A DNA stretch of 64,000 bases from Algoriphagus aquimarinus (lineage in GTDB: Bacteria > Bacteroidota > Bacteroidia > Cytophagales > Cyclobacteriaceae). Below are positions 24,933 to 33,568 of this stretch, piece after piece. Below the pieces are notes generated by a model. It was not told where the DNA came from. It made no database searches and saw nothing but the letters and a program-made list of their open reading frames with translations. The DNA lies in the NCBI RefSeq assembly GCF_007997215.1, contig NZ_VORW01000008.1:1-64000 (forward strand), given 5' to 3'. Both the position numbers and the translations under genes were made by a program. Numbering within the stretch: position 1 is the stretch's first letter; every line of letters begins with the position of its first letter.

Positions 24933-26117
24933 TTACTTTTTAATTTGATTTTCGAAGAGGAAAATGCCATTCTTATTTGCGATTACGATGTCAGGTTTGC
25001 CGTCCTTGTTCATGTCTTCTACGGTGATATTCAGCCCAGCGCCCGAGTCATTGTCTATGATATGCTCGCGGAAAAAGGGACCTATCATGGGTGTGAATTC
25101 TATATAAAACAAATAAGGAGTATCAGCATCACCGGCGTCATTTCCATTATGCGCCAAGTATCTTTTTCCTGTAATCATTTCCTGATCTCCGTCACCATCC
25201 AGATCAGCCATTACCGTGGCATGAGTTTGTGCCGTTAGATTTGTGATTAGATGAGTTTTGAAAGTAGAATCATCTAATTGCTCCTGCCACCATACGCCAA
25301 GAGAATGCGCTGATGCACTGACCACATCATTTTTCATATCCCCATTTACATCTAGAATCTGCATGTGCGAAGCAGGTTCGCTGATTAGGACAGGGTGAAA
25401 AATCCAGTCGCCAGATTTCTGATTGGCTTTACCTTCAAACCAGCCTTCAGCTATCACTACATCATTGATTTTGTCACCATTGATATCACCAAAGCCAAGA
25501 CCATGTGAGTAGCGGTCAGTTCCCGGTACATTTTCTCCCGAAAGAGCAAAGCGCTTCCATTTGGTTTCTCCGGGTTTGGTAGGAGCCTGAAGCCATATAA
25601 TTTGCTTCTTTTCCGGATCTCCGCAAAGTATATCCAGTCGTCCATCTCCGTCTATATCAATGAATCCGGGCGATTCAATTGAAATCCCAACTGAATCAGC
25701 AATGATATGCTTTTGCCAACTGCTGCTTTCAGTTTTTGGGTTTTCAAACCAATAGCCGGGAGTTCCGGGATAATCTACAATTACTACATCATCCCAGCCA
25801 TCCAGATTGACATCCATGCCAAGATTCAGGAAGGAATTACTGTATTCCTTTCTAGGGTCAAAAACCCGAGATGGTGAGATTTCATGTCGCGTCCAATTAG
25901 GCGCTTCAAACCAGAAATATCCAGCAACTATATCCATCAGGCCATCCTTATTTAGGTCAGCTACCGCTACTCCTTCGGAAAGGAAGTCGCGGGTAATTGT
26001 CGTTTTCTTGAAGTCAGACTCATGTTGTTCTTGACTAAGAGCTGGATTTGAAAAGAAGGAAAGAGCCAAAAGGCTAAACAGTCCTGTTCCGGAAATTTTA
26101 AAAATTTTACTTTTCAT
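24933..26117 (-). CDS. FG-GAP/VCBS repeat exported protein
   Basis: The 394-residue protein has a signal peptide (about residues 1-28, ending NPALSQEQ) and a chain of FG-GAP/VCBS blades, each with a Ca-binding D-x-D/N-x-D-G motif: DLNKDGLMDIV, DVNLDGWDDVV, DIDGDGRLDIL, DINGDKINDVV, DVNGDMKNDVV, DLDGDGDQEMI and DMNKDGKPDIV. These form a seven-bladed propeller as in integrin-like domains. It has no enzymatic motif; such proteins are frequent in Bacteroidota and Planctomycetota beside PVC-type dehydrogenases. It lies 28 bases after the cupredoxin-PVC gene and is the last member of the minus-strand run. Confidence 0.88.
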   Translation of the reverse strand: MKSKIFKISGTGLFSLLALSFFSNPALSQEQHESDFKKTTITRDFLSEGVAVADLNKDGLMDIVAGYFWFEAPNWTRHEISPSRVFDPRKEYSNSFLNLGMDVNLDGWDDVVIVDYPGTPGYWFENPKTESSSWQKHIIADSVGISIESPGFIDIDGDGRLDILCGDPEKKQIIWLQAPTKPGETKWKRFALSGENVPGTDRYSHGLGFGDINGDKINDVVIAEGWFEGKANQKSGDWIFHPVLISEPASHMQILDVNGDMKNDVVSASAHSLGVWWQEQLDDSTFKTHLITNLTAQTHATVMADLDGDGDQEMITGKRYLAHNGNDAGDADTPYLFYIEFTPMIGPFFREHIIDNDSGAGLNITVEDMNKDGKPDIVIANKNGIFLFENQIKK

Positions 26118-26145
26118 AATGTTGTTTAATTATGTCTGAGGGTTT

Positions 26146-29001
26146 TTAAGGTTCTAAGGTGATTTTAGCTAATTGCATTTTCAACTCATGATTGCTGTGA
26201 GAATCAGATTCAGCTAATGATTGCTTGAGTTTTTGCAAAGCTGCTGTTGATTCTGCAGTTTTTAGCTCACCAAGTTTCTGCACGGTGTATTTCAGAATCA
26301 ATGGATTTGAAGCTTTTTCTGCCAAAGCCAAAGCTCGGTCAGCATCAAGATCTGCCAAGGGTTCTACTGCATACCAAAACATCAACGGCATATTGTGATC
26401 ATCCATGTCTTCGGATCGCTGAACCAATGCATCCATCACTTCCCAACGCATAGCAGGTTCCAATCGAAGCATAGCAGAAGTTAAATAGAGTCTCACTAAA
26501 GCTGATTGATCTTTTTTAGCCATGCTGGCGAATTGTGCCAAAGTTTCAGTTGATACCCTTTCATCTTCCACTTCTAGTTGAATTGCCCAGCTTCGGATGT
26601 ATTCATCAGGATCTGAAATCAATTCATTTAGGTCTTTTTCCGAAAGACTATTTGTCACATGCAATGTCCATAGCGCTCTTAGCCTGTTTGTCGTTTCTGG
26701 ATTGCTCGCCAAAATGTTCTTTAGCACAGCCACGGCTTCCGGAGTCGCACCTCGTTCTTGTAGGATGGTTCTAGCTTGGCGGGCATACCATTCGTTTTTA
26801 TGCGTTTGGTAAGTGGCAAGTTCTACGCTGCTGGCTTTGGATAAATCCACTTTTACCCAGACATCATTTTCATGGGAAATCTTAAAAATTCGCCCCAATG
26901 ACTTGTCATGCACGTCTGGATTTGGGCTGTGACACTGGTTTTGATCATACCAGTCAATGGCGAATACTGAGCCATCTGGGCCATACTTGAAATTGAGCCA
27001 TTGTGACCAGGAGTCGTTCATGGCCATAAAGTCATCCTGATGTTTCGCCACATAGCCAGATCCATCTCGGGTAAGTTGATCAATATTCAGTCGAGAGCCA
27101 TTGATGTTATTCATGAAGATATTGTCGCGATATTCTTTGGGCCAGGTATCTCCACCCAAGTAAATCATGGCACCGGCATGTGCATGTCCGCCACCTGCAG
27201 ATGCTGAGCGGAAGTTGCCGGCATGTGGCCCACGATCGCCTACCCAGTGCACATGATCTGCGATGGTTTTGATATCATCATAGGTGTAAGGGTTGAAATG
27301 TTTTCCGGCTTGTCTTTGGTAGCGAGCTCCCTGAATGACATGATACATATGAGGAATCACACAGACAGTGATGAATGGATGTCCGTAGCTATTGAAATCA
27401 ATGCCCCAAGGGTTGCTGCTGCCTTCGGCAAAAACTTCAAACTCATGTCTCGTCGGATGATAGCGCCAAACTCCGGCATTGATTTTCGTACGCTCATCAT
27501 CTGTGGATCCGGGCTTGCCTACATTGGAATGGGTGAAAACTCCATGAGTTCCATACAGCCAGCCATCTGGACCCCATCTCAGATTATTTAGTACCTCGTG
27601 GGTATCGTCTGTTCCCCAGCCATCAAGTAGTTTGACCGGTGGGCCTGTAGGTTTATCATTTTCAAAATCTGCAGGGATGAATAAGAGGTAAGGAGCTGCT
27701 CCAAGCCATACTCCACCCATTCCGACTTCTATTCCACTGACCAGATTGAGTCCTTCGGAAAATACTTTTCTGGAATCCAAGGTGCCATCGCCGTCAGTAT
27801 CTTCGAAAATTAAGATGCGATCCTTTCCATCACCTTCTGGCGCTGGAGTAGGATAGGTGTGCCCTTCAACTACCCAAAGTCTACCCCTAGGGTCAAGTGT
27901 AAAGCTGATTGGTCGGATGATATCCGGTTCGGCGGCTGCAAGTGTGATGGTGAATCCTTCCGGTGGAGTCATGGCTTTGGCAGCTTCGATTCCAGAAAGT
28001 CCAGAGTTCAAAACTGGATCCAATGGAGGTAGAATGATAATGTCTTCTTGTTTTAATTCATTGGGAAAGTTTGGACGGCTTGCATAAAACTGGAAATCAT
28101 CAAAGTTGATATGAGCCCATTTGTCATCTGAGATGTATGGGATTTGGGAGATGCCTGTTTCCTTGTCGATGATTCGGATGAAAATAGACTTGTCTAGATA
28201 GGAACTTAAATCCACCACAACTGGCTGTAGCGTGGCGCGACCTTGCCCTGTGGATTTGTAAATCACTTCATTCGATTCTGCTAATACCAGTTCTACTCGT
28301 GTATCTGCCAAGGCTCCTCCCGAAACCAAAAAACTTGCAAATGGCTGAGTCACCTGAAAAGGAACTGAAGTCAGCGTTCCTGTCAATTTATAATTCTTCG
28401 TTCCGCCGCTACTTAGGAAGTCTTTTCCCTCAAAGTTTATCTTATCCTCTTCGCTGTGAACGGGAGAAGGATCAGTAGTGAAAATAGGACTGACAAATGC
28501 ATCTCCAGAAGCTGTCCAATCCTGAAGCGTACCTGTTTCGAAATTTAGATTTAACGCCTTTCCATCCTTCTGCGGGATAGTTCCGTTTATTTTGGTTTTG
28601 GTTTCATCTCCTTTTATCAATTCGAATCTCCCTACCATACCTGCCGCTCGGTGTCCCGGAATGGAGCAGAAATACGTGTCATCGCTAACAGCAATGAAGG
28701 TGATGCTTGTTGTTGAGCCTTTTTCCAGAATGGTTTCACTTTTGATTCCAAGCTTTTCCATGGCTACATCGTGCGTCATGATCTCTCCATTCGTGATGGT
28801 AATGGTGATTCGGTCACCTTTTTTCGCCCTAAGGGTAGGATTTCTGGTGCCATCTGGAGCAAAATATCCCAGGATCGTAGCTTGTAATTTGAATTCTATA
28901 TCTGCAGGAGGATCATTTGGATCTATAGATGTGGCTTTTGAGGAAAAAGAATTGGCGCATAGAATGACGCAAAAAGCCATTAGTAAGCAATTTTTGATCA
29001 T
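26146..29001 (-). CDS. Cupredoxin-PVC-type propeller dehydrogenase fusion with C-terminal HEAT repeats
   Basis: The 951-residue exported protein has a signal peptide (1-23), then a cupredoxin domain (about 33-130) with the type 1 copper ligands H77 (MTHDV), C112, H117 and M122 (CSIPGHRAAGM), a beta-rich carbohydrate-binding-like domain (about 150-310), and a PVC-type membrane-bound dehydrogenase propeller (about 345-740, PPEGFTITLAAAEPDI, VFEDTDGDGTLD-like IFEDTDGDGTLDSRKVF, VGDRGPHAGNF). It ends in HEAT-like repeats (about 780-950). Related PVC-type proteins usually end in a CxxCH cytochrome c domain; none is present here, and copper may replace heme as electron carrier. It is followed by the FG-GAP protein and preceded by DUF1080. 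Confidence 0.85.
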   Translation of the reverse strand: MIKNCLLMAFCVILCANSFSSKATSIDPNDPPADIEFKLQATILGYFAPDGTRNPTLRAKKGDRITITITNGEIMTHDVAMEKLGIKSETILEKGSTTSITFIAVSDDTYFCSIPGHRAAGMVGRFELIKGDETKTKINGTIPQKDGKALNLNFETGTLQDWTASGDAFVSPIFTTDPSPVHSEEDKINFEGKDFLSSGGTKNYKLTGTLTSVPFQVTQPFASFLVSGGALADTRVELVLAESNEVIYKSTGQGRATLQPVVVDLSSYLDKSIFIRIIDKETGISQIPYISDDKWAHINFDDFQFYASRPNFPNELKQEDIIILPPLDPVLNSGLSGIEAAKAMTPPEGFTITLAAAEPDIIRPISFTLDPRGRLWVVEGHTYPTPAPEGDGKDRILIFEDTDGDGTLDSRKVFSEGLNLVSGIEVGMGGVWLGAAPYLLFIPADFENDKPTGPPVKLLDGWGTDDTHEVLNNLRWGPDGWLYGTHGVFTHSNVGKPGSTDDERTKINAGVWRYHPTRHEFEVFAEGSSNPWGIDFNSYGHPFITVCVIPHMYHVIQGARYQRQAGKHFNPYTYDDIKTIADHVHWVGDRGPHAGNFRSASAGGGHAHAGAMIYLGGDTWPKEYRDNIFMNNINGSRLNIDQLTRDGSGYVAKHQDDFMAMNDSWSQWLNFKYGPDGSVFAIDWYDQNQCHSPNPDVHDKSLGRIFKISHENDVWVKVDLSKASSVELATYQTHKNEWYARQARTILQERGATPEAVAVLKNILASNPETTNRLRALWTLHVTNSLSEKDLNELISDPDEYIRSWAIQLEVEDERVSTETLAQFASMAKKDQSALVRLYLTSAMLRLEPAMRWEVMDALVQRSEDMDDHNMPLMFWYAVEPLADLDADRALALAEKASNPLILKYTVQKLGELKTAESTAALQKLKQSLAESDSHSNHELKMQLAKITLEP

Positions 29002-29051
29002 GGTGTTTGGGTTGATTGATAAATGAAGTAAATCCTAAATCAATCTATAAT

Positions 29052-29699
29052 CTATTCTTTTTGAGGCAGTTCTTCAATAAAAATATCCTTAAATGCTACT
29101 TGAGCTTTTCCACCTCCATGAATTTGTAATCCAATCAAGCCTGATTGGGGAATTGTTTTGTCTTCTTCTGTATAATCTACCGTCTGATGTCCATTGATAT
29201 AAAGCTGAATTCGTCCATTTTCAGCATGAACTTTATAATCATTCCAGTCATCTACGTTGATCCAAGTTATTACTTGAGCAGAGTCTGGGGCGGTCAAGGT
29301 GAGGTTTCTCCGGGATTCGTCATACAAACTCGCCCAATATCCTTTGCCCCAGTCAGCCTGATAGCCCTCCATTTCGTAAGCAGGATTTGTTAAACGTTTG
29401 CTGTGAAACTGAACTCCTGAATTAATGAAGCCTTCGTCTCCAGTCAGTTTGATTTTTAAGGTCAGGATGTAATTCTCATAACTTCGGTCGGTGACTAGGA
29501 ATTCATTAGTTGGCACTGTTTCATCCAAAGAACCACCTACAATCATCCCGTCTTCCACACGCCAGGTATTCACCGTATCTCCTTGCCACCCAGCTAAGCT
29601 TTTGCCATCAAAAAGAGAAAGGGGCGAATCCACTGAGCTTTCTCCACAACTCATCAGGATGAATAAAAAAACAGCGAAAATCATATGGGTGGCTTTCAT
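29052..29699 (-). CDS. DUF1080 family (3-keto-disaccharide hydrolase) lipoprotein
   Basis: The 215-residue protein has a lipoprotein signal (FAVFLFILMSCGESS) and one DUF1080 domain: LSLFDGKSLAGWQGDTVNTW, RVEDGMIVGGS, then NSGVQFHSKRLTNPAYEMEG and GLIGLQIHGGGKAQVAFKDI. This is a concanavalin-like jelly roll. Family members cleave 3-keto-glycosides in the gut Bacteroides pathway, which gives the current family name. It lies 50 bases upstream of the cupredoxin-PVC gene and 99 bases downstream of the creatininase-like gene on the minus strand. It fits functionally with the GMC/Gfo-Idh operon about 10 kb away. Confidence 0.92.
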   Translation of the reverse strand: MKATHMIFAVFLFILMSCGESSVDSPLSLFDGKSLAGWQGDTVNTWRVEDGMIVGGSLDETVPTNEFLVTDRSYENYILTLKIKLTGDEGFINSGVQFHSKRLTNPAYEMEGYQADWGKGYWASLYDESRRNLTLTAPDSAQVITWINVDDWNDYKVHAENGRIQLYINGHQTVDYTEEDKTIPQSGLIGLQIHGGGKAQVAFKDIFIEELPQKE

Positions 29700-29798
29700 A
29701 TGTATTTGATTGAAATGGAGTTTATGTCCTTATTATATATAGCTGTTACTAATTGATGAAACTTCGAATGTAGCATGTGAAATTTCGAATAATGAAGA

Positions 29799-30608
29799 CT
29801 ACAAACCAGCCAAATCCCACTTTTTGATGATCTCTTGGATGAAGGCTGAAACTTTAGCATTTACTTTTTTGAAATACTCATCGGCCTGTTCCTGATCAAA
29901 ATTTGGATAGCCCTGACCTGCCTTGTAAAGTCCGATTGATGATGGGAACGGACTAGCAGACCATGTTCCAGCAGCAGGATATGCTGTGGTCATCTCAGCA
30001 CTGTATTTTTCCTTGTGCACCAAAGTTGGATCGATAGCCTGTATGTAGGCAGTTTCGTTTAACCCAGCATGTCCACCGTCTTCATCGAAGACTTCAAATG
30101 TGACATCCGAGGCAAAAGACCACCAGTTCAGCACGAGAGTTCTCACGCCGAGCTCATTGGCTACTTCGGCAGCTACTTCTTGAAGGACTTTAGTTTGTCC
30201 ACCTCCGTGTCCGTTGAGAATGATGATGTTTTTAAAACCATTTTTGGCTAGACCTCTTAGAATATCTCTGATGAAAGGACGATAGGCTTCTTCGGTGATT
30301 TGAAATGCTCCTGGAAAAGCTGCCATGCTTCCCGTAATTCCATAATTCAGAGTAGGAGCAATGAGTGCATTGAGATCATTTGCCATATCTCTGGCCATAG
30401 CCTCTGGGGCGCTATTATCAGCTCCATTGTTTATTACACCATGAGGTTCTAGTGTTCCGGTGGGTAAAAGCACGGTGGTGATTTTCTCTGGTACGAAGTC
30501 TGCAAACTCCATCCAGTTGATTCTATTCATTTCCCGGGTGGTTAATTGTTGGGAGAGAAGAGGCAAGGAAGTCAAAAACGCTAGAGTAAGTAGAATAAGA
30601 GGTTTCAT
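29799..30608 (-). CDS. Exported creatininase family hydrolase
   Basis: The 269-residue protein has a signal peptide (about 1-19, ending LPLLSQQ) and a creatininase fold: VLLPTGTLEPHGVINNGADN with the metal-binding Glu, His and Asp, NIIILNGHGGGQTKVLQEVA with the second metal His, and EDGGHAGLNETAYIQAI with His/Glu. The family hydrolyses amide bonds in cyclic or linear amides with a binuclear metal site; export suggests action on an environmental or cell-wall substrate. It starts 28 bases after the histidine kinase stop codon, so the two are probably one transcript. Confidence 0.92.
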   Translation of the reverse strand: MKPLILLTLAFLTSLPLLSQQLTTREMNRINWMEFADFVPEKITTVLLPTGTLEPHGVINNGADNSAPEAMARDMANDLNALIAPTLNYGITGSMAAFPGAFQITEEAYRPFIRDILRGLAKNGFKNIIILNGHGGGQTKVLQEVAAEVANELGVRTLVLNWWSFASDVTFEVFDEDGGHAGLNETAYIQAIDPTLVHKEKYSAEMTTAYPAAGTWSASPFPSSIGLYKAGQGYPNFDQEQADEYFKKVNAKVSAFIQEIIKKWDLAGL

Positions 30609-30636
30609 TATATTTGGGTGAATATGGACTTATTGA

Positions 30637-32577
30637 TTAAGATTCAACATTCTCGTTTGAGGAATCGATTTTCTCAAAGCTAAGGATGATTTCAGTTCCT
30701 TCGTTTGGTTTACTTTGGATGCTGAAAATCCCTTGGTTTTTCTCTGTAAACTGTCTTACGAGTAGTAATCCCAAGCCGGTTCCTTTTTCCTTATGGGTGC
30801 CTTCTGTTGATTTGATTCGAACCAAATTAGAGGAGATTTCTTCCATTTTGTTTTCAGAAATACCTACCCCTTCATCCTTAATATGAAGATTTATAAATCC
30901 ATTCATCTGATTTACTGAATTCCATAATTTTATTTGACTATTAGGATTGGAGAATTTGATGGAGTTTTGAAGGCAGTTTTGTAAAATAATACGTAAGTGC
31001 TGAGGATCTACAAGTATGTGGATATCTTCAGAAATCAATGAAAAATCAATAGTGATATTTTTGGCAATCTTCTGGTAATCCAATTGGTCTACCTGTTCTT
31101 TTATAATTACAGAGAGGTTAGTCGGGGTTCTTTTTGTGAGAATTCCATCAAGCTGGGCATGGGACCACCGAAGTAGTTTTCTTAGCATCTCATCTGTATC
31201 GGAAACTTGTTTGATAAGAAGTTTCCTGACACTTTTTTGTTCGTCTTCATCTAGCAATCCTTCTTCTTCCAGTTCCAACAGTTCTTTTACAGACTTAATA
31301 GGAGCTTTGAGATCATGTGAAAGAATCGAAAATAGTTTGTTCTTTTCTGCATTGATGGCTTCAAGCTTTCCATTTTGGATTTGAATTTCCTTTTGCTTTT
31401 CCAGAAGAACTTGGTTTATTTTTTCTTTTTGTTTGATCACTCTTCCATAGAGGATAATCCCTATGATCAGCCCGATTAGGGCTATTATCAGAATGAAAGT
31501 AAATTTTTTATTGAATAGAGCATTGCTTTCTGCCAGTTCTTTTTCCTGTAGTAGGTTTTGATTGTCTGAGTTGGTCAAAAGAAGCTGCAGATAGCTGATT
31601 TCGGCATTTTTATTTTCATTATATAGGCTGTCCGAATAGGATTTATAAAGTTTGGAATGCTCAAAGGCCTGAACATATTGATCATGGGCTTCATAGATAG
31701 TCATCAGTGCTTTAGATAATCTAGCTTTGTCCCAATATCCCCGGGTTTTGTTTACGTAGCCTTTGGCAATATTTGCCAGTTCTAATGCTTTTCTTTGGTT
31801 TCCTCTGGCAATTTGTATTTCTGCCAATCCAGTGTAGGCAAATGCTTTTGCCCAATTGCTCAGCTCTCCAGTATAATTCAAAACACGGTTATAATAATCC
31901 TCAGACTCTTTCAGTTTTCCCTCATCAAAGTAGATCTTACCGGCTCTATTCAAAGTCATCGTGTAGATCACCCGATCATGATGCTCTTTTAGGTATTCCA
32001 AAGCCAAATCAATCGAATGATGGGCCTTTTCAAACTGACCGAGGTCAGACTCTCCTATACTTCTGTTGAAATAATTTTTGCCAACCCCGTAAGTGTCTCC
32101 CAGCCCTTTGTTTATCTCAATACAGCGGTCAAAAATTTCAATGGCTCTTTCAAGCTCATTCTGGCTAAGGTAAATAAGCCCCCGTCCGTTGAGGGCATAG
32201 CTCAAGCCTGATTCATCTAGGGTTTTGTTGAAAATTTCGCTTGCATTGGAATAATATCTCATAGACCTCACATAGTCACCTTCGACGTAATATAAGGTAC
32301 CAAACAAGTTGGCTATATTTCCAACTTTATTGTCTTGTTCTAATAGTCGAGCGAGAGAGTCTGCTTGGGTGAGGTAGGCAAATGCACTATCCCATTCTAC
32401 ATATAAATAATATTCACTTTTCTTGATTAGCGAATCTAGAATCGCATCAGATTCCATTTCAGTAGTACTTTTTTGTTGAAAAGTGGTGAAAGCCCAAAGC
32501 AGGGAGATCAATAAAAAAGAATGGGACATTAGGTGACGTATGGAAATAAACTGTTTTAAAGGGGTAAGATAATTCAC
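30637..32577 (-). CDS. TPR-containing sensor histidine kinase
   Basis: The 646-residue protein has an N-terminal membrane helix (about 18-32), five to seven TPR repeats (about 45-330, for example YALNGRGLIYLSQNELERAI and AFAYTGLAEIQIARGNQRKA), a second membrane helix (about 355-374, FTFILIIALIGLIIGIILYG), a coiled coil and a kinase core. The H box is FSILSHDLKAPIKSV, the N box LQNCLQNSIKFSN, and the G boxes DEGVGIS and KGTGLGLLLVRQF. The TPR sensor is extracytoplasmic. No response regulator is encoded nearby, so the partner is elsewhere. It is the first gene of a minus-strand run ending with the FG-GAP protein. Confidence 0.93.
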   Translation of the reverse strand: MNYLTPLKQFISIRHLMSHSFLLISLLWAFTTFQQKSTTEMESDAILDSLIKKSEYYLYVEWDSAFAYLTQADSLARLLEQDNKVGNIANLFGTLYYVEGDYVRSMRYYSNASEIFNKTLDESGLSYALNGRGLIYLSQNELERAIEIFDRCIEINKGLGDTYGVGKNYFNRSIGESDLGQFEKAHHSIDLALEYLKEHHDRVIYTMTLNRAGKIYFDEGKLKESEDYYNRVLNYTGELSNWAKAFAYTGLAEIQIARGNQRKALELANIAKGYVNKTRGYWDKARLSKALMTIYEAHDQYVQAFEHSKLYKSYSDSLYNENKNAEISYLQLLLTNSDNQNLLQEKELAESNALFNKKFTFILIIALIGLIIGIILYGRVIKQKEKINQVLLEKQKEIQIQNGKLEAINAEKNKLFSILSHDLKAPIKSVKELLELEEEGLLDEDEQKSVRKLLIKQVSDTDEMLRKLLRWSHAQLDGILTKRTPTNLSVIIKEQVDQLDYQKIAKNITIDFSLISEDIHILVDPQHLRIILQNCLQNSIKFSNPNSQIKLWNSVNQMNGFINLHIKDEGVGISENKMEEISSNLVRIKSTEGTHKEKGTGLGLLLVRQFTEKNQGIFSIQSKPNEGTEIILSFEKIDSSNENVES

Positions 32578-33040
32578 TTGTGATGAATTTATTAAAAAAT
32601 AACTGTAAATACTTTTTAAAGAGATTACTATTTAAAAGCTAGAAGCATAGTGGCTTACATTCTTTTCTGATTTGGAAAGATTGCTTAATGGTTTCTTGTG
32701 ATAGTATTTCGAAGCAGTTAGTTTGGAGAAGCGGTTATGTGGAGTATATAAGTGATCACTCATTGCTGATTTTTCACTCTGATCCATTTTTCAACGGCAA
32801 TAATTATAATCTAATAATTAGGGTAAGTTTTTTAGCTGTACGTGTTTGTTTTATTCCACGCATTATTTTTTTATGTATATCTCCTTTTCTGCCAGGAAAG
32901 AGACTAAAGCATCATAGAATTTAGTAAATATTAGCATTTAGGCAACTTCGGTCTCCCGATTGCTATCAGGACCTCATCGGTCTTCCTGCCTTATAAGCAA
33001 AGAAATTTTGAGACTGGCATCATTGCGGATACACATAAGT
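32578..33040. other. Intergenic region upstream of the group II intron
   Basis: There is no supported gene. The first part (32578-32700) is AT-rich and should contain the kinase promoter. The last 110 bases hold a dispersed repeat (32931-33025) directly next to the intron 5' end. Confidence 0.5.
32931..33025 (+). repeat. Dispersed 80-95-base repeat, copy B
   Basis: It follows the same order as the copy at 16529-16608: TTAGCATTTAGGCAACTTCG, CGGTCTTC, GCAAAGAAATT and CTGGCATCAT. The palindrome variant TCCCGATTGCTATCAGGA is nested in its middle (32954-32971). The intron starts about 15 bases further on. Confidence 0.75.
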
Positions 33041-33568
33041 GTGCCTTGAAGCGGAGGAATAAGTCCAACGCATGCTGTTGAAAAGATGATGGTAGGCCCA
33101 TCGTGCAGGCTGTCAGCCAGACTTCACAAACCACTTTATGGTGCGTTTCACCGAAAGGTATTCGTATTGAGCGATAAAGAAAAGGCAGAAGTCATCTGTC
33201 AGGTGGGTAACGGGGAGCTGAACGAAAGTGAACCTCCATAGTAAAACATCGATATATCCATAGACCATACTGAAACTGAGGGGGTTTATGTGTCCTCAGG
33301 AATAAAGTCCGGCAGGAGTAAGCTGTTATTGGCCGGACAGTATGCGGTGTAAAGGAGGCAGGAACCCGTTACAGGCTTTTCAACGGAACAAGGGAACTCT
33401 TTCAGCAGTGCTAAGGGAAAGTACAAGCAGGGAACCTGTAAGGCGAATACCGAAATGCTGAAAGGGGGCGGATTCCATCGTAGTAGTTACGATATTCTGT
33501 GAAAGCAGAGGGGAGCGAAGGGTGGAACCAGAGTCGGTTTACATGGTAACAACAACTTGTAAAATGGG

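Noticed and set aside
32688-32924. A 78-codon frame between the histidine kinase and the intron
   Set aside because: It has a biased hydrophobic composition without a clear membrane pattern and no homology that I recognise.
33551-33559. A possible EBS1 (ACTTGT) pairing with the 5' exon end
   Set aside because: It lies just before the maturase gene and not in domain I, where the exon-binding loop should be; the pairing needs a G-U pair and is probably chance.
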